Shown: positions 49,622 to 59,819, numbered from the stretch's first letter. The stretch is DNA of 64,000 nt from Candidatus Caldilinea saccharophila (GCA_016710365.1 JADJVW010000001.1:124001-188000), one strand, 5' to 3'. A program made the numbers and translations. The notes: generated from the sequence alone by a model not told the origin.

Positions 49622-51802
49622 ATGCGCAACACCCGCACGACCGCAGCAGCATTTACAACAATTCTCTTATTGCTTGCCGCGGTCTTTCCCGCGCACGCGG
49701 CGCCACGTCAGACAAATCAAGAAGAACCTGAATGGCTGGTCATGCTCTATCAAAACGCCGACGACGAGGTGCTCGAAGGCGACATCTTCACCGACCTCAA
49801 CGAAGCGGAGTGGGTCGGTTCGACCGACGCCGTCACGATTGTGGCGCAGCTTGACCGCTATGACGGCGCGTTCGACGGCGACGGCGACTGGACGACCGCC
49901 AAGCGCTTCCTGGTGACGCAGGACAACGACCTGAGCACACTGGCCTCTGAAGAACTTGACGACTTGGGCGAGGTGGACAGCGGCGCGCCAGAAACCCTGG
50001 TCGATTTTGCGGTGTGGGCGATGACAAATTACCCCGCGCAGAGGTACGCCCTGATCCTCTCCGACCACGGCGCGGGCTGGGTCGGCGGCTGGAACGACGA
50101 CGCGCCGGAAGAAGGCAGCAGCTTTACGATCAATGAGATCGACCAGGCGCTGGCCGAGATTCTGGCCGAAACCGGCGTGGAGCGTTTTGAGTTTGTCGGC
50201 TTCGACGCCTGTCTCATGAGCCAGATGGAGGCGCTGGCGGGAATTGCACCGTACGCGCACTACGCGGTCGCCTCGCAGGAGACCGAGCCGGCCATCGGCT
50301 GGGCCTACGCCCAATTCCTGGGTGGGCTGGCCGACAACCCGGCGCAGTCGGGCAAGGTGCTGGCCCGCTCCATCGTGGAGAGCTACATTGTCGATGACGT
50401 GCGCATCCAGGATGGCGACGCGCGCAGCGACTACGTGTTGGAAGTCTACGGCGTGGAGGATGAGGTCGACCCGGCCGAACTGGCCGAGGTGGAAAGCCAG
50501 AGCGTCACCCTGACCGCCATCGACCTGGCGAAGCTGCCGGCCCTGATGGACGCGCTTAACGAGTTCGCCTACGCGCTGACCGAAGTGGATCCGGCTACGA
50601 TTGCCCGCGCCCGCACCTATGCGCAATCTTTTGAAAGCGTCTTTGGCGAAGAGGCGCCGTCGCCTTTCCTGGATCTGGGCAACTTCGCCAACCTGGTCGC
50701 CGAATTCGCCGGCTCCAAGCCGCTCGACACGGCGCTGCGCACGCTGAACAAGGCCTACAAAGCCGCGATCATCGCGGAGAAGCACGGTGCGGGACGCCCC
50801 GGCGCCACCGGCTTTTCGATCTTCTTCCCGACGCCCGACCTGTTGGTCGCCGTGGGCACGGAAGTCAGCGAGATTTCCTACACCGGCTACGCCAGCCGCT
50901 TTGCCGGCGCGTCGCTGTGGGATGACTTCCTGGTCTTCCATTACACCAACCAGGACATCGATCCCGACGCGGTGGAGCCGGCGCTGCTCGATCCGGAGAC
51001 TGCCGCCGCGGCTGATCTGGCGGATTATAGCGCACCCTTGCTGGCGGCGGAGCCTGAAGTCACCACCCCCGGCATCGACACCGAACTGAGCATGACGCCG
51101 CTGGAAGTGAGCAGCGACACGATTACGGCGGGCGAGAGCGTGCTGCTCGGTACGCAGATCACCGGCGAGGAGATCGGCTATATCTACATCGAAGTTTCAC
51201 GCTACGACGAGGAGAGCGAGGCCTATGTCGTCGAGGATATCGACTTCGTCGCCGCCGACGACACCGTCGAGTTTGACGGCATCTACTACCCGGCGTGGAG
51301 CGAAGCCGATCTGGAGGACTTCCTCTTCGAGTGGGAGCCGACGATCTACAGCCTCAGCGACGGCGAGAGCGAAGCCTTCGCCCTCTTCGAGCCGTCGATC
51401 TACGGCGCCAGCGACGAAGAAGGCGAATACGACGTGCGCGGCGTCTACACCTTTGCGGACAGCGGCGAGGAACGCTCGGCGATCATGAAATTCGACGGCA
51501 ACCTCAAATACAAGCGTTTGCTCACCTTCACCGGCGCGGGGGAGACCGGCGCGCCACGTGCACTCAACCCGCGCCCCGGCGACGCGTTCACGATCATCGA
51601 GCAGTGGCACGAACTCGACGAGGAGGGCGAGTGGGTCACCAACGACTATCGCGGCGACACCCTCACCTTCAGCGGCAAGCCTTTCACCGTCACCGCCTAC
51701 GGAAGCTATCCAGGCGAGTACTCGCTGGGCATCATCGTCAGCGACGTGCTCGACAACACCGTAGTCGAATATGCCACCGTCTACGTGACCGAAGAAGAGT
51801 AA
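49622..51802 (+). CDS. Clostripain-like (C11) cysteine protease, secreted
   Basis: A 726-residue exported protein. The signal peptide (TTAAAFTTILLLLAAVFPAHAA) is followed by the C11 caspase-like fold: MLYQNADDEVLEGDIFTDLN, catalytic His in ALILSDHGAGWVGG, and catalytic Cys in FVGFDACLMSQMEAL. The ~250-residue C-terminal part is acidic and has beta-rich repeats (EDIDFVAADDTVEFDGIYYP). This suggests binding of calcium or cell-surface polymers. Family members cleave after Arg/Lys or other residues and need maturation. It probably functions outside the cell. The start at 49622 was chosen because the signal peptide starts there. Confidence 0.88.
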   Translation: MRNTRTTAAAFTTILLLLAAVFPAHAAPRQTNQEEPEWLVMLYQNADDEVLEGDIFTDLNEAEWVGSTDAVTIVAQLDRYDGAFDGDGDWTTAKRFLVTQDNDLSTLASEELDDLGEVDSGAPETLVDFAVWAMTNYPAQRYALILSDHGAGWVGGWNDDAPEEGSSFTINEIDQALAEILAETGVERFEFVGFDACLMSQMEALAGIAPYAHYAVASQETEPAIGWAYAQFLGGLADNPAQSGKVLARSIVESYIVDDVRIQDGDARSDYVLEVYGVEDEVDPAELAEVESQSVTLTAIDLAKLPALMDALNEFAYALTEVDPATIARARTYAQSFESVFGEEAPSPFLDLGNFANLVAEFAGSKPLDTALRTLNKAYKAAIIAEKHGAGRPGATGFSIFFPTPDLLVAVGTEVSEISYTGYASRFAGASLWDDFLVFHYTNQDIDPDAVEPALLDPETAAAADLADYSAPLLAAEPEVTTPGIDTELSMTPLEVSSDTITAGESVLLGTQITGEEIGYIYIEVSRYDEESEAYVVEDIDFVAADDTVEFDGIYYPAWSEADLEDFLFEWEPTIYSLSDGESEAFALFEPSIYGASDEEGEYDVRGVYTFADSGEERSAIMKFDGNLKYKRLLTFTGAGETGAPRALNPRPGDAFTIIEQWHELDEEGEWVTNDYRGDTLTFSGKPFTVTAYGSYPGEYSLGIIVSDVLDNTVVEYATVYVTEEE

Positions 51803-51817
51803 GACTGTGCTGCGAAG

Positions 51818-51905
51818 ATAGACCGCGGATGACGCGGATTAAACGGAAAAAGCCGGATAAAATCCGCGAGAATCCGTCTAATCCGCCAAATCCGTGGCCG
51901 ATTGG
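51818..51905. repeat. Dispersed hairpin repeat, 'ATCCGTGGTC' family, copy
   Basis: TAGACCGCGGATGACGCGGATT on the left and AATCCGCCAAATCCGTGG on the right pair imperfectly, with GGATAAAATCCGCGAGAATCC in between. It is the best-preserved match to the element at 2259-2341. Confidence 0.7.
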
Positions 51906-51954
51906 AACCCAGAGCTATCCTCCCACGGCGGCATCTACGGCCTGACCGCCGCGC

Positions 51955-52130
51955 TCTGGCCACGCTTTCAAGTTCGGCCCGGTGCTCGGCGCGCTGATCG
52001 CAGATGGGGTCGAAGGCCAACCCAACGGCTGGGCGGCCAAGTTTCGCTGGCGCGAGCTGGGAACAGATGCAGTAATCGAAGATGCGTTACGTTATCACTG
52101 GGGCAAAAGATCGGCCTTTGAAGAAGTGAA
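51955..52130 (+). pseudogene. Remnant of a FAD-dependent amine/sarcosine oxidase C-terminus
   Basis: In frame, SGHAFKFGPVLGALIADGV matches the end of DAO-family oxidases (GHGFKFGPVIG-type, the flavin-contacting tail). It then goes into WAAKFRWRELGTDAV and is lost in repeat DNA. No upstream part of an oxidase gene is present. The fragment lies between two repeats (51818-51905 and 52134-52193), which suggests that most of the gene was deleted or separated by rearrangement. Confidence 0.55.
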
Positions 52131-52133
52131 ACA

Positions 52134-52193
52134 CAAGAACACGAAGGGGCGCAAAGAAGGTCTTGCTATTCTTTGCGCCCCTTCGTGTTCTTG
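52134..52193. repeat. 25-bp perfect stem hairpin
   Basis: The arms CAAGAACACGAAGGGGCGCAAAGAA (52134-52158) and their complement (52169-52193) form a perfect 25-bp stem with a 10-base loop. The repeated 'CACGAAG/GCAAAG' words link it to the family of hairpin elements with CACAAAG words. It may also work as a bidirectional terminator beside the glycoside hydrolase gene. Confidence 0.8.
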
Positions 52194-52238
52194 CATTTGG
52201 GTAATGGCTGAGTTCCAACCCGATGCGCTAGGGTTCTG

Positions 52239-54252
52239 TTACGCTTCGATCACGACGACAGCGTAAACATCCAGCGGCGGCAGGTCGATGGTAAGATAAC
52301 CGTCCTTAAAGGAGTGGGCTACGTCGGTACCGTCCGGCGCAAGATAGACACGCGCCGGCTCCCGCTCGCAGCGCACCTTGACGCCGAGAGCGGACACCGT
52401 CCACGCCTGATCGACGTGCGCGATGGGCTGCAAGCTGCGCCGCGGCTGGTACGCGATCACGTGGACGATCTGGCGGGACGCGTGCTCTGGCCGCCGCCGG
52501 TTGGGTGTGCAGGGTGTACTCGACCCAGCCCGGCCCTTGCGGATAGAGCAGGCGCTGCGGCAGCAGATCGGCCAGCAGCGCGGCCAACATGGCGCGGTAG
52601 GCCCAGTAGTCCCACTTCTTGTAGCCGGCAAAAAGCGGCGCGGCCAGATAGAGCATGTTCCCCTTGCGCACCGCCACCGGGGCCTCCAGCGAACGCTCCA
52701 CAGGCGCATGTTGATGACCCATGAAGGTTTCCCACGTGCGATTGAAATAGGCGCGGCTGAGGTCGCCGTAAGTCTTCGCGCCGGCAAGCGGCGTCACGAC
52801 ATGCGCCTGATCGTAGAAGGCGTAGTCGTAGTCGGCGGCCAGCTCGCTGCCGGTGGCGTCGAAGCCGGTGGGACGCAGGTAGCTGGGCGTCGTGGGCGCC
52901 GGCTCGCTGTAGCGCACCGGCGCATCCGCCAGCACAAAGGTATGGCCGTCGTCGGCCAGCGCGGCCGTGCCGCTGAAGATCAGCGCACCGCCCGCGGCCA
53001 CGAAATTGTCCAGCTTGGTTTTCAACGCGCCGTCTACCTGGGTCCCGTTGGGCAGGACGACGAGACGATAGCCGGAGAGATCTGCTTCGGCGTCGACGAG
53101 GTCGCACTGGACGCCCAATTCGATGAATAGTTGGATCGCACCTTCGGCGTCGGGATTCTGCGTGCCGATGCCGTCCAGTTCTTCCTCCAGCGGGCCGATC
53201 GCCAGCACCGCGGCTTCGGCGGTGGGCGTAGCGTCCACCAGCCACGGCTCCAGCGCCTCGATCTTGGCGTAGGCGGAGCCGATCAGCCGGTAGACCGCCG
53301 GGTCGAGCACACCGCGTGGATGCAGTTGATCGCCCACGCAGACGCGACCGCCCGCGGCCACCACAGTCGCACATTCGTAGAGCAACTGGTCGGCGGTCTT
53401 GATGCCACCGAAGTCGCCCCAGAAGGTGTGAAAGCGGCCGGTCATGCCGATGACCGGCTTGCCGTAAGTGCGGGCCTGGCGCGCCATCACCGGATAGTGC
53501 AGATAGCCCCAGGTTCCGGAGGTAGGCAGACTCTCGACTTCGAAGTGCGTTTCATAACTTGTAATGCGGCGCATGTCGCGGCTGATCGTGCCGTTGTAGA
53601 AGATCGTGGCTTTCGGCACGAGGCTCTCGACGTGTTGGGTCAACTTGTCAAAGAAGCGCTCCTGTTTGCGCCGGGCAAATTCCCACACAGCGTGGTCATC
53701 GTCCAGCGGCACGCCCGCGGCGCGCATCTGCGCCTGGCCCCACGGCGAATAGTTGGGGCGCGGGAAGCAGATGTCGAACCAGAAGCCGTCAACCTCGTAG
53801 AGTTGCGTCAGCTCGGTGACCTGATCCATCACATAGTCGGCGTAGGTCGTCGAGACATCCAGCGTGGTCCAGCCCCAGGCGTTGGAGAGGGGCGGGCGCG
53901 AGGCGACGCGGCCATCCTTGTTGACGATCAGCCATTCGGGATGCAGTTCGCCGGCGAGTTCGTCCCACAGGATCGTGACGTAGATCGGGCAGACGATGCC
54001 GGCGCGGTGCAGCGCCTCGATCTGCCCGCCCAGCAGGTCAAACTGCAGGCCAGGATGCACCGTGCCCACCTTGGTGGGATAGTAGGAGTAGCCGTGGTGA
54101 CATTTAGCGAAGATATTGATGGCGTTAACCCTGGCCTCCTGCAAGGTGCGGGCAAAGCGGTCGGCGTCAAAATCGACGCCGACATCGGTGCAGGCAGGCG
54201 AAGTGTGAAAATCCAGATGAATCTGGCGATAGCGGATCGGTTGGGCATTCAT
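52239..54252 (-). pseudogene. GHL6/GH151-like glycoside hydrolase, one frameshift
   Basis: A ~671-residue cytoplasmic enzyme beginning RQIHLDFHTSPACTDVGVDF. The N-terminal TIM barrel contains VNAINIFAKCHHGYSYYPT, YEVDGFWFDICFPRPNYS (a likely catalytic Asp) and ETHFEVESLPTSGTWGYL. A trimerisation-like domain follows (LVVLPNGTQVDGALKTKL), then a beta-sandwich C-terminus. The layout fits the GHL6 (hypothetical glycosyl hydrolase 6) family, related to GH151 alpha-L-fucosidases. The sugar specificity is not determined. The frame breaks near 52490 and resumes one frame over (QIVHVIAYQPRRSLQPIAHV). It belongs with the sugar importer just upstream. Confidence 0.75.
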
Positions 54253-54303
54253 GATGGCCTCATCACACAAAATTGCCGCGCGCATGGCGCCGGCAGCGAA
54301 AAA

Positions 54304-55119
54304 TTATTTGGAGAAACCGACAAGACTGCGAATAAACTGGCGCTGCAGGATGATAAAGAGGATCAGCACCGGCAGCGTCGCCATCGAAAGCGACGCCAGC
54401 ATCAGCGTCCAGTTGGTCGACCACTGACCCTGGAATTTGGTCAGGCCGAGCGGGATCGTGCGCAGCGCATCGTCGCGAATCACGATCAGCGCCAGGGAAA
54501 ATTCGTTCCAGAGAAAGACCGATTGAAAGACGACGACGCTGACCAACGCCGGCATGGAAAGGGGCATCACCACGCGGAAGACCAGTTGCCAGATGTTGCA
54601 GCCGTCGATGCGAGCGGCGTCTTCAATCTCGGAGGGGAATTCCAGGAAGAAGGCGTAGAGCAGCAGCACAGAAAAGGGAATGCCAAAGGCGACATAGGGC
54701 AGGATCAGCCCGGCGTGGGTGTTGAGGAGCCCCACGCTGTTCAGGCTGCGATAGAGCGGCACCAGCACCGTGTGCACCGGGATCGCAAAGCCGGCGATCA
54801 GCAGCAGGTAGATAAAGATGCGCCCGGGAAAGTTGATGCGCGCCAGCGCGTACGCGGCCAGCGCGCTGACCATCACGATCAGCACGACCGAGAGGGTCGT
54901 CACGATCAGCGAGTTGGCCAGATAGTTCGAGATGCCGCTTTCCCATGCCTTGGCAAAGTTGGACCACTGCGGCTCTTGCGGCAGGGCAAAGGGCGAGCTG
55001 AACAACTCGCGCACCGTTTTGGTGGACGACAGAAACATCCAGAAGATGGGCAGCGACACGAGCAACGTGTAGACGCCGACCACCAGATAGACCACTATGG
55101 TTGAGAAGCGCAGTTTCAT
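54304..55119 (-). CDS. Carbohydrate ABC permease (MalG/AraQ-like)
   Basis: A 271-residue permease with six membrane helices. It contains the EAA loop with EDAARIDGCNIWQLVFRVV, which docks onto the ATPase. The ending LILFIILQRQFIRSLVGFSK is typical of CUT1 family MalG proteins. The start overlaps the upstream MalF-like gene by four bases (ATGA), so the pair is coupled. It would import an oligosaccharide or the product released by the GHL6-type enzyme. No dedicated ATPase gene is nearby, so a shared MsmK-type ATPase is assumed. Confidence 0.9.
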   Translation of the reverse strand: MKLRFSTIVVYLVVGVYTLLVSLPIFWMFLSSTKTVRELFSSPFALPQEPQWSNFAKAWESGISNYLANSLIVTTLSVVLIVMVSALAAYALARINFPGRIFIYLLLIAGFAIPVHTVLVPLYRSLNSVGLLNTHAGLILPYVAFGIPFSVLLLYAFFLEFPSEIEDAARIDGCNIWQLVFRVVMPLSMPALVSVVVFQSVFLWNEFSLALIVIRDDALRTIPLGLTKFQGQWSTNWTLMLASLSMATLPVLILFIILQRQFIRSLVGFSK

Positions 55120-56042
55120 GCGTCCTCCCGCGGACGAACGCTCAAGCGTAATTGGAGAAAACCGAGGATCAAGGCAAAAACGAGCAAGACGACGCTGATG
55201 GCGCTGGCGTAACCGGCCCGGTTGACTGTGAAGGCGTTGTAGTAGATGTAGGTGCCCATGACCTGGCTGGCATTGGCGGGGCCGCCGCGGGTAAGAATAT
55301 AGACCAGGTCAAAAACTTTGACAGCGCCGATCATCGTGATCAGGATCACCGCGATATTCACGTTGCGGATCGAAGGCAGCGTGATGCTGAAGAACTTCTG
55401 GATCTCCGTCGCCCCGTCGATGGCTGCCGCCTCGTAGAGTTCCGGCGAGACGGACTGCATCCCAGCCAGGATGATGATCATGACATAGCCGGTATACTGC
55501 CAGCAGGCGACGACCAGGATGGAGAAGATCACGAGGCGCGGGTCGCCGAGCCAGCCCTGCGAAGGCGGGTCGAGGCCGATCAGGGTAACAAAGCGGTTGG
55601 CGAGGCCGACGGTCGGGTCGTAGATGAGCTGCCAGAGAATCGCCACGGCCACGGCGGACATGACCACCGGCACAAAATTGAGGGTGCGTGCAAGACCCTT
55701 GCCCCAACGGATGCCGCGGTCGATCAGCGCGGCCAGAATCAGCCCCATCCCCACCTGCACGATGACCGAGACGACCAGAATGGTGAAGTTGTTACGCAGC
55801 GCACGCCAGAAAACTTCATCACCCATCAACTCGATAAAATTGTTGACGCCGATGAAGCGGATACGCGCATCGGTCAATCCGTAGTTGAAGAACGACAGAT
55901 AGATCGTGTTGAACATGGGATAGACGACGAGCATGACGAAGAGAATGAGCGCGGGCGCGACCAGCATATAGCCGTCGAGCCATTCGCGCCGCTGGCGTGA
56001 GCTGGCGGCGTCGTTTGCGTGGCACGCTGCGTTGACTGTCAT
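55116..56042 (-). CDS. Carbohydrate ABC permease (MalF/UgpA-like)
   Basis: A 308-residue CUT1 permease. The short N-terminus (~20 residues) leads into WLDGYMLVAPALILFVMLVV and further helices, and the EAA loop ELYEAAAIDGATEIQKFFSI contacts the ATPase. It pairs with the downstream MalG-like protein (ATGA overlap). It lies between the binding protein and the second permease in the expected order of CUT1 operons. It starts about 220 bases after the binding-protein gene, a gap partly filled by a repeat. Confidence 0.9.
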   Translation of the reverse strand: MTVNAACHANDAASSRQRREWLDGYMLVAPALILFVMLVVYPMFNTIYLSFFNYGLTDARIRFIGVNNFIELMGDEVFWRALRNNFTILVVSVIVQVGMGLILAALIDRGIRWGKGLARTLNFVPVVMSAVAVAILWQLIYDPTVGLANRFVTLIGLDPPSQGWLGDPRLVIFSILVVACWQYTGYVMIIILAGMQSVSPELYEAAAIDGATEIQKFFSITLPSIRNVNIAVILITMIGAVKVFDLVYILTRGGPANASQVMGTYIYYNAFTVNRAGYASAISVVLLVFALILGFLQLRLSVRPREDA

Positions 56043-56104
56043 GCATCTGCACCGAATTGGTCATGAGAGATGGCTCCGATGAGGTTGTTTGCAAAGTGCT
56101 GTTC

Positions 56105-56215
56105 TCGACGCAGAGGCGCAGAGCAGCAGAGGTTCGCAGAGGAAAAACAAAGAACCTTCTGTTGGCATTTCTCTGCGTTTTCTCTGCATCTCTGCGCCTC
56201 TGCGTCAAAGTGAGT
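56105..56215. repeat. Hairpin repeat of 'GCAGAGA' words, copy 3
   Basis: ACGCAGAGGCGCAGAGCAGC on the left pairs with the GCATCTCTGCGCCTCTGCGT right arm, a near-perfect ~45-bp stem with AGAACCTTCT in the loop. It is inserted between the substrate-binding gene and the first permease gene of the importer operon. Confidence 0.75.
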
Positions 56216-56262
56216 AGCTTTTCAAACAGCTTGCTTGTGAGAAAGCTCCCCAGTGTTGAAGG

Positions 56263-57530
56263 CTACTCAGCCATCTCGGCTTGAACCTTGAGCGCTTGCT
56301 CGCGCACTGCCTGCATGGCTTCTTCCGGCGTCTTGGCCGCAAGCACTTCCTGGATCGAGTTCAGGTAGACCTCCGAGATGCTGTTTTCGAGCACCACGTC
56401 CAGCCAGAGCGCGGTGCCTTCGCCGGTGGCGAGATCATCAGTGACGGCCACCACACCCGCCGCGGCAACCTCACGATCCACGGCGTCGGCGCGCACCGGG
56501 ATGCGGTTGGTGTCCTGGGGTAAGCGGTCTTGCTGGAGACTTCCAGCCCGACCGGGCCGGCCAACACAAAGTTCTGGTTGCCCTTGGCCGCATCGTCGGT
56601 CATGGGCGGCATGCGGAACATGCCGTACTTGCCCTCCAGGTCGTTGTCCTTCAGCGAGCCGATAATCCAGGTGCCCTGGTAGTACATGGGGGTCTGCTTG
56701 TTGACAAACTGAATCAGCGCGGCGTCGGGCGTGGTGGAGTTGATGGCGTCGCCAAAACAGCCGGCTGCTTGCATGGCCTGCAAGCGCTTGAAGGCCTCGA
56801 CGTAGCCGGGATCGGTGAAGAGCGTATCGGCATCATTGGAAAGCGAGTAATCCGCTGCCAGCACGTCCTCCCCTGCCACCTTCTGGTTGAAGATGGTCAT
56901 ATAGTGGACGCCTTCCCAGCGTTCCTGATTGCCAAAGGCCAGGGCGGGCATCCCAGCGTCGCTGACCTTGGTGCAGAGCGCCAGCAGTTCGTCAAAGGTG
57001 GTGGGAACGGTCAACCCCATCTCCTCAAACATGTCTTTGTGGTAGTAGAAGTACTTTGCCTCCTGGCTGTAGGGCGCGCCATAAAGGGCGCCGTCGACAG
57101 AGAAAGCGGCCAGCATAGCCGGTGACAGTTGATCGCCCCAGGCGTACTGGTCGGCATAGGGCGTCAAATCGAGCAGATGCCCTTCGCGCACATAGCGGCC
57201 GGTGTCGTCCCCCGCCCAGTTGAAGAAGATGTCCGGCGGATCGTCCGAACCGATCGCCACCTGCAAGTTTGTCTTGTAAGCTTCATTCGAATAGGGGTTG
57301 TAGACGATATCAATGTCGGGATTAGCGGCTTCAAATTCAGCGATGATCTTTTCGTTGTATTGGTTGAAGAGATCGTCGCTATTGAACCAAAGATCGAGGA
57401 CTTGCTTTTCACCGGCGGGCGCAACGCCAGCAGGCGCGGCGTCGCTGGGCGCGGCGGCCGGGGCTGCACAGGCAACCATCACCAAGCCGATGGCCAGCAC
57501 CACCATGAGACGAACAAAACGCTGCAACAT
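56263..57530 (-). pseudogene. Carbohydrate ABC substrate-binding lipoprotein, one frameshift
   Basis: From 57530 (AGGAG upstream) it has a signal peptide with lipobox VACA (MVACAAPAAAPSD), then QVLDLWFNSDDLFNQYNEK and VAIGSDDPPDIFFNWAGDD, typical of CUT1 extracellular binding proteins (SBP_bac_1). Near 56518 the frame breaks in a run of four G's (plus strand); one more base restores QDTNRIPVRADAVDREVAA. The C-terminus EVYLNSIQEVLAAKTPEEAM matches the family. Joined length is ~422 residues. It is the first gene of the MalFG-type importer. An indel error is likely. Confidence 0.82.
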
Positions 57531-57807
57531 CGTGAGACTCCTTTTTTCCTTGCACACACAGATTATCGACATTCGACGAGGAATCCGAATGGTTACACAA
57601 ACACAATATGGGGAAAGATGGCGTTTGAAATTATCCAGAAAACGATTACAATTACATTTCAAAAATATCATACCCAACCATCTCTGTCAATAGACGCAGA
57701 ACACATAAAATTAATGCAGAGGGAATCGGCAGCTTTATTGATGTCTGCTGCCAGCCCGGCGGATAAAGACCGACTCGATCCGAAGCAGCGAAAAGGCAAG
57801 ATATATC
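57531..57807. promoter_or_regulatory. Divergent regulatory region of the sugar importer and LacI gene
   Basis: This 277-base region separates the importer operon from its divergent LacI-type regulator. It is AT-richer than its surroundings. An inverted pair TTTGAAAT (57624-57631) / ATTTCAAA (57656-57663) and AAACGATTAC words lie in the middle and could be an operator, but no single perfect LacI palindrome is evident. Confidence 0.4.
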
Positions 57808-58860
57808 ATGGAGAAGCAACGTCCTAATGCGCGTGCAACCATCCAGGAAGTTGCAGTCGCGTCCGCGGTTTCCATAGCAACCGTCTCACGCGTGCTCAAC
57901 AACCCGGCGTCGGTCAGGCCCGAACTGGTTGCACGCGTCGAGGCGGCCATGCAGGCGCTGGACTATCGCCCCAGCCGTTCGGCGCGCACGCTGCGCACCG
58001 GCCATTCCTTGCAGCGCGTCGGTTTTCTGGTCTCCAACATCCAGAACTCTTTTTTTACGGATGTCCTCAAGGGCGTAGAACAGCAGCTTGTCGCCCGCCA
58101 GATCGCCATCGTGGTCGGCAATTCCAACAACGACACCGGCTACGAGGAGATCAACATTGAGCTGATGCTACAAGAGCAGGTGAGCGGCATCATTGCTCAG
58201 TTCGCCTCGACGCAGCGCAAGTTTTATCGCACCTTGCTGCAAAGCCAGGCGCCGGTGGTCTGTTTCGACCATGTGCCCGAAGGGCTTTCTTTGGACTGTG
58301 TGATGACCAATAATCGCGCGGCCATGAGCCAGGCGACCCGTCACCTGATCGAGCTGGGCCACCGTTCGTTTGGGCTGGTAGGCGGCCCGCTGACCTATAT
58401 CACGGCGCGCGAACGCCAGGCGGGATTTCTGGACGCGCTCCATGCCGCCGGGATCGGGGAAGAGGCGATCTGGATCGAGCATGGCGACTGGCAGATCGAC
58501 GGTTCCTACGCCGCGGCCAACCGGCTGCTGGCGCGGACGCCGCGGCCGCTGGCGCTGCTCACCGTCAACAACGAAGCGACGATCGGTGCGCTCAAAGCGC
58601 TGCAGGAGCGTGACCTACGCATTCCTGAACAGGTGGCGCTAGTGGCTTTCGACGAAATGGCATGGGCCGGCGCCTACAACCCGCCCTTGACTGTCGTCAA
58701 CCAACATCCCTCCTATCAAGGCAACGCTGCCGCCGACCTGCTGCTGGCGCGCATGCGCGAGCCGGGCCGACCGATCCAACAGGTCGTGCTGGAGGCCGAG
58801 CTGATTGTGCGACGTTCGTGTGGCGCTTCCAACAACGCGCCGCAGGAAACGACGCTGTGA
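57808..58860 (+). CDS. LacI family transcriptional regulator
   Basis: A 350-residue regulator. The HTH is ATIQEVAVASAVSIATVSRV, then LNNPASVRPELVARVEAAM and DYRPSRSARTLRTG. The core is a periplasmic-binding-like ligand domain (VGFLVSNIQNSFFTDVLKG, VVCFDHVPEGLSLDCVMTNN). AAAGG lies upstream of the ATG. It is divergent from the sugar importer and probably represses it until the sugar arrives. The C-terminus ends with a short Pro/Gln-rich tail, slightly longer than usual. Confidence 0.9.
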   Translation: MEKQRPNARATIQEVAVASAVSIATVSRVLNNPASVRPELVARVEAAMQALDYRPSRSARTLRTGHSLQRVGFLVSNIQNSFFTDVLKGVEQQLVARQIAIVVGNSNNDTGYEEINIELMLQEQVSGIIAQFASTQRKFYRTLLQSQAPVVCFDHVPEGLSLDCVMTNNRAAMSQATRHLIELGHRSFGLVGGPLTYITARERQAGFLDALHAAGIGEEAIWIEHGDWQIDGSYAAANRLLARTPRPLALLTVNNEATIGALKALQERDLRIPEQVALVAFDEMAWAGAYNPPLTVVNQHPSYQGNAAADLLLARMREPGRPIQQVVLEAELIVRRSCGASNNAPQETTL

Positions 58861-59037
58861 TCGTCTGGATCAACGACCCGTTTGGCGTCGGCAAGAGCCA
58901 TAAGCTTGCGAACTACAGCAAAGAGAATGGGACGGCTTAAGCGCATTTGTGCAAACCGGGTGATTCTATTCAGCAGGTCGTGCCAGAGGCCGCAATCAGA
59001 GCGCAACAATTGTTTGATAGGCTCCTACAACAGTAAC
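58857..59037 (+). pseudogene. Remnant of a P-loop kinase-like gene
   Basis: A GTG at 58857 overlaps the LacI stop and opens IVWINDPFGVGKSHKLA, which looks like the start of a small P-loop kinase (expected ...GPFGVGKT). After ~28 codons it stops (58940). Further on (58969-59034) the frame encodes QQVVPEAAIRAQQLFDRLLQ, which could be the other end of a protein. A mostly deleted gene is the best explanation. Confidence 0.45.
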
Positions 59038-59078
59038 GCGATTCTATAATTGGTTTGCTTGAAGAGAGATTTGTGGGT

Positions 59079-59819
59079 ATGGAGTTTCTTGATCTGATCA
59101 ACATTGCCGGACAGGCCATGGAGCTGGAAAACCCGACTTCTGTGGCCAAGATAGTGACAGCAGGCAAGTACCTGGGGCTGCGCGAAGGCAGCCGAGTGCT
59201 TGACTTTGGCTGCGGCTTTGCCGAACCGCTTGTGATTTGGGCTGAGGAGTTTGGCATTACTGCCGTCGGAGTTGAAGTGCGCGAGTATGCCTGTACACGC
59301 GCACGGCGGAAGGTGGCCGCGCGCGGTTTAGCCGATCGCATTGACATTATCCGTGCGGCCGGGGAAGAGTACAGCACCGATGGTCAGCAGTTTGATGCTG
59401 TCACCTGTCTTGGTGCAACCTTCATCTGGGGCGGCTATCAGCAGACAATCCACGCTATGAGCCGAGCGTTGCGCACAGGCGGCCGGCTGGGCATCGGCGA
59501 GCAATACTGGCTTTCCAGCAGCGCGCCCCCCATTTACGTGCAGCACGAATCATCCACCTACAGCGAAGAAGAACTCCTCCAATTTACGCGCACAGAGGGT
59601 TTCGACTTGGAACGCATTGTCAGGGCGAGCCACGAAGACTGGGACGCGTACGAAGGGGGCCGTTGGCATGGCCTGATTCGGTGGCTGGAGGAAAATCCGC
59701 ACCATGCTGACCGCGCTCAGGTCATTGAAAGGCTTCGCTCCATGCAGGAGGAGTATCTGCGCTACGGCCGCGAGTACTTGGGCTGGGCGATTTACGTGCT
59801 TGCGCCCAGTGTGATTTGA
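59079..59819 (+). CDS. SAM-dependent methyltransferase
   Basis: A 246-residue class I methyltransferase. SRVLDFGCGFAEPLVIWAEE is the SAM-binding motif I and AVGVEVREYACTRARR motif II. TCLGATFIWGGYQQTI and RTGGRLGIGEQYW follow in the usual order. The substrate is unknown. Start candidates are ATG 59079, GTG 59073 and TTG 59055. The sequence AGAGAG sits 4 bases before the GTG, so a start six bases earlier is possible. It stands between a kinase remnant and the STAND-like ATPase. Confidence 0.82.
   Translation: MEFLDLINIAGQAMELENPTSVAKIVTAGKYLGLREGSRVLDFGCGFAEPLVIWAEEFGITAVGVEVREYACTRARRKVAARGLADRIDIIRAAGEEYSTDGQQFDAVTCLGATFIWGGYQQTIHAMSRALRTGGRLGIGEQYWLSSSAPPIYVQHESSTYSEEELLQFTRTEGFDLERIVRASHEDWDAYEGGRWHGLIRWLEENPHHADRAQVIERLRSMQEEYLRYGREYLGWAIYVLAPSVI

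Noticed and set aside
53131..55104. Long open frame opposite the glycoside hydrolase and permease genes.
   Set aside because: His/Arg/Asp-rich sequence with no domain, across two well-supported minus-strand genes.
57129..57827. A plus-strand open frame across the promoter region of the importer and LacI gene.
   Set aside because: It is mostly antisense to the binding-protein signal region, and the LacI gene starts in a different frame with its own ribosome site.
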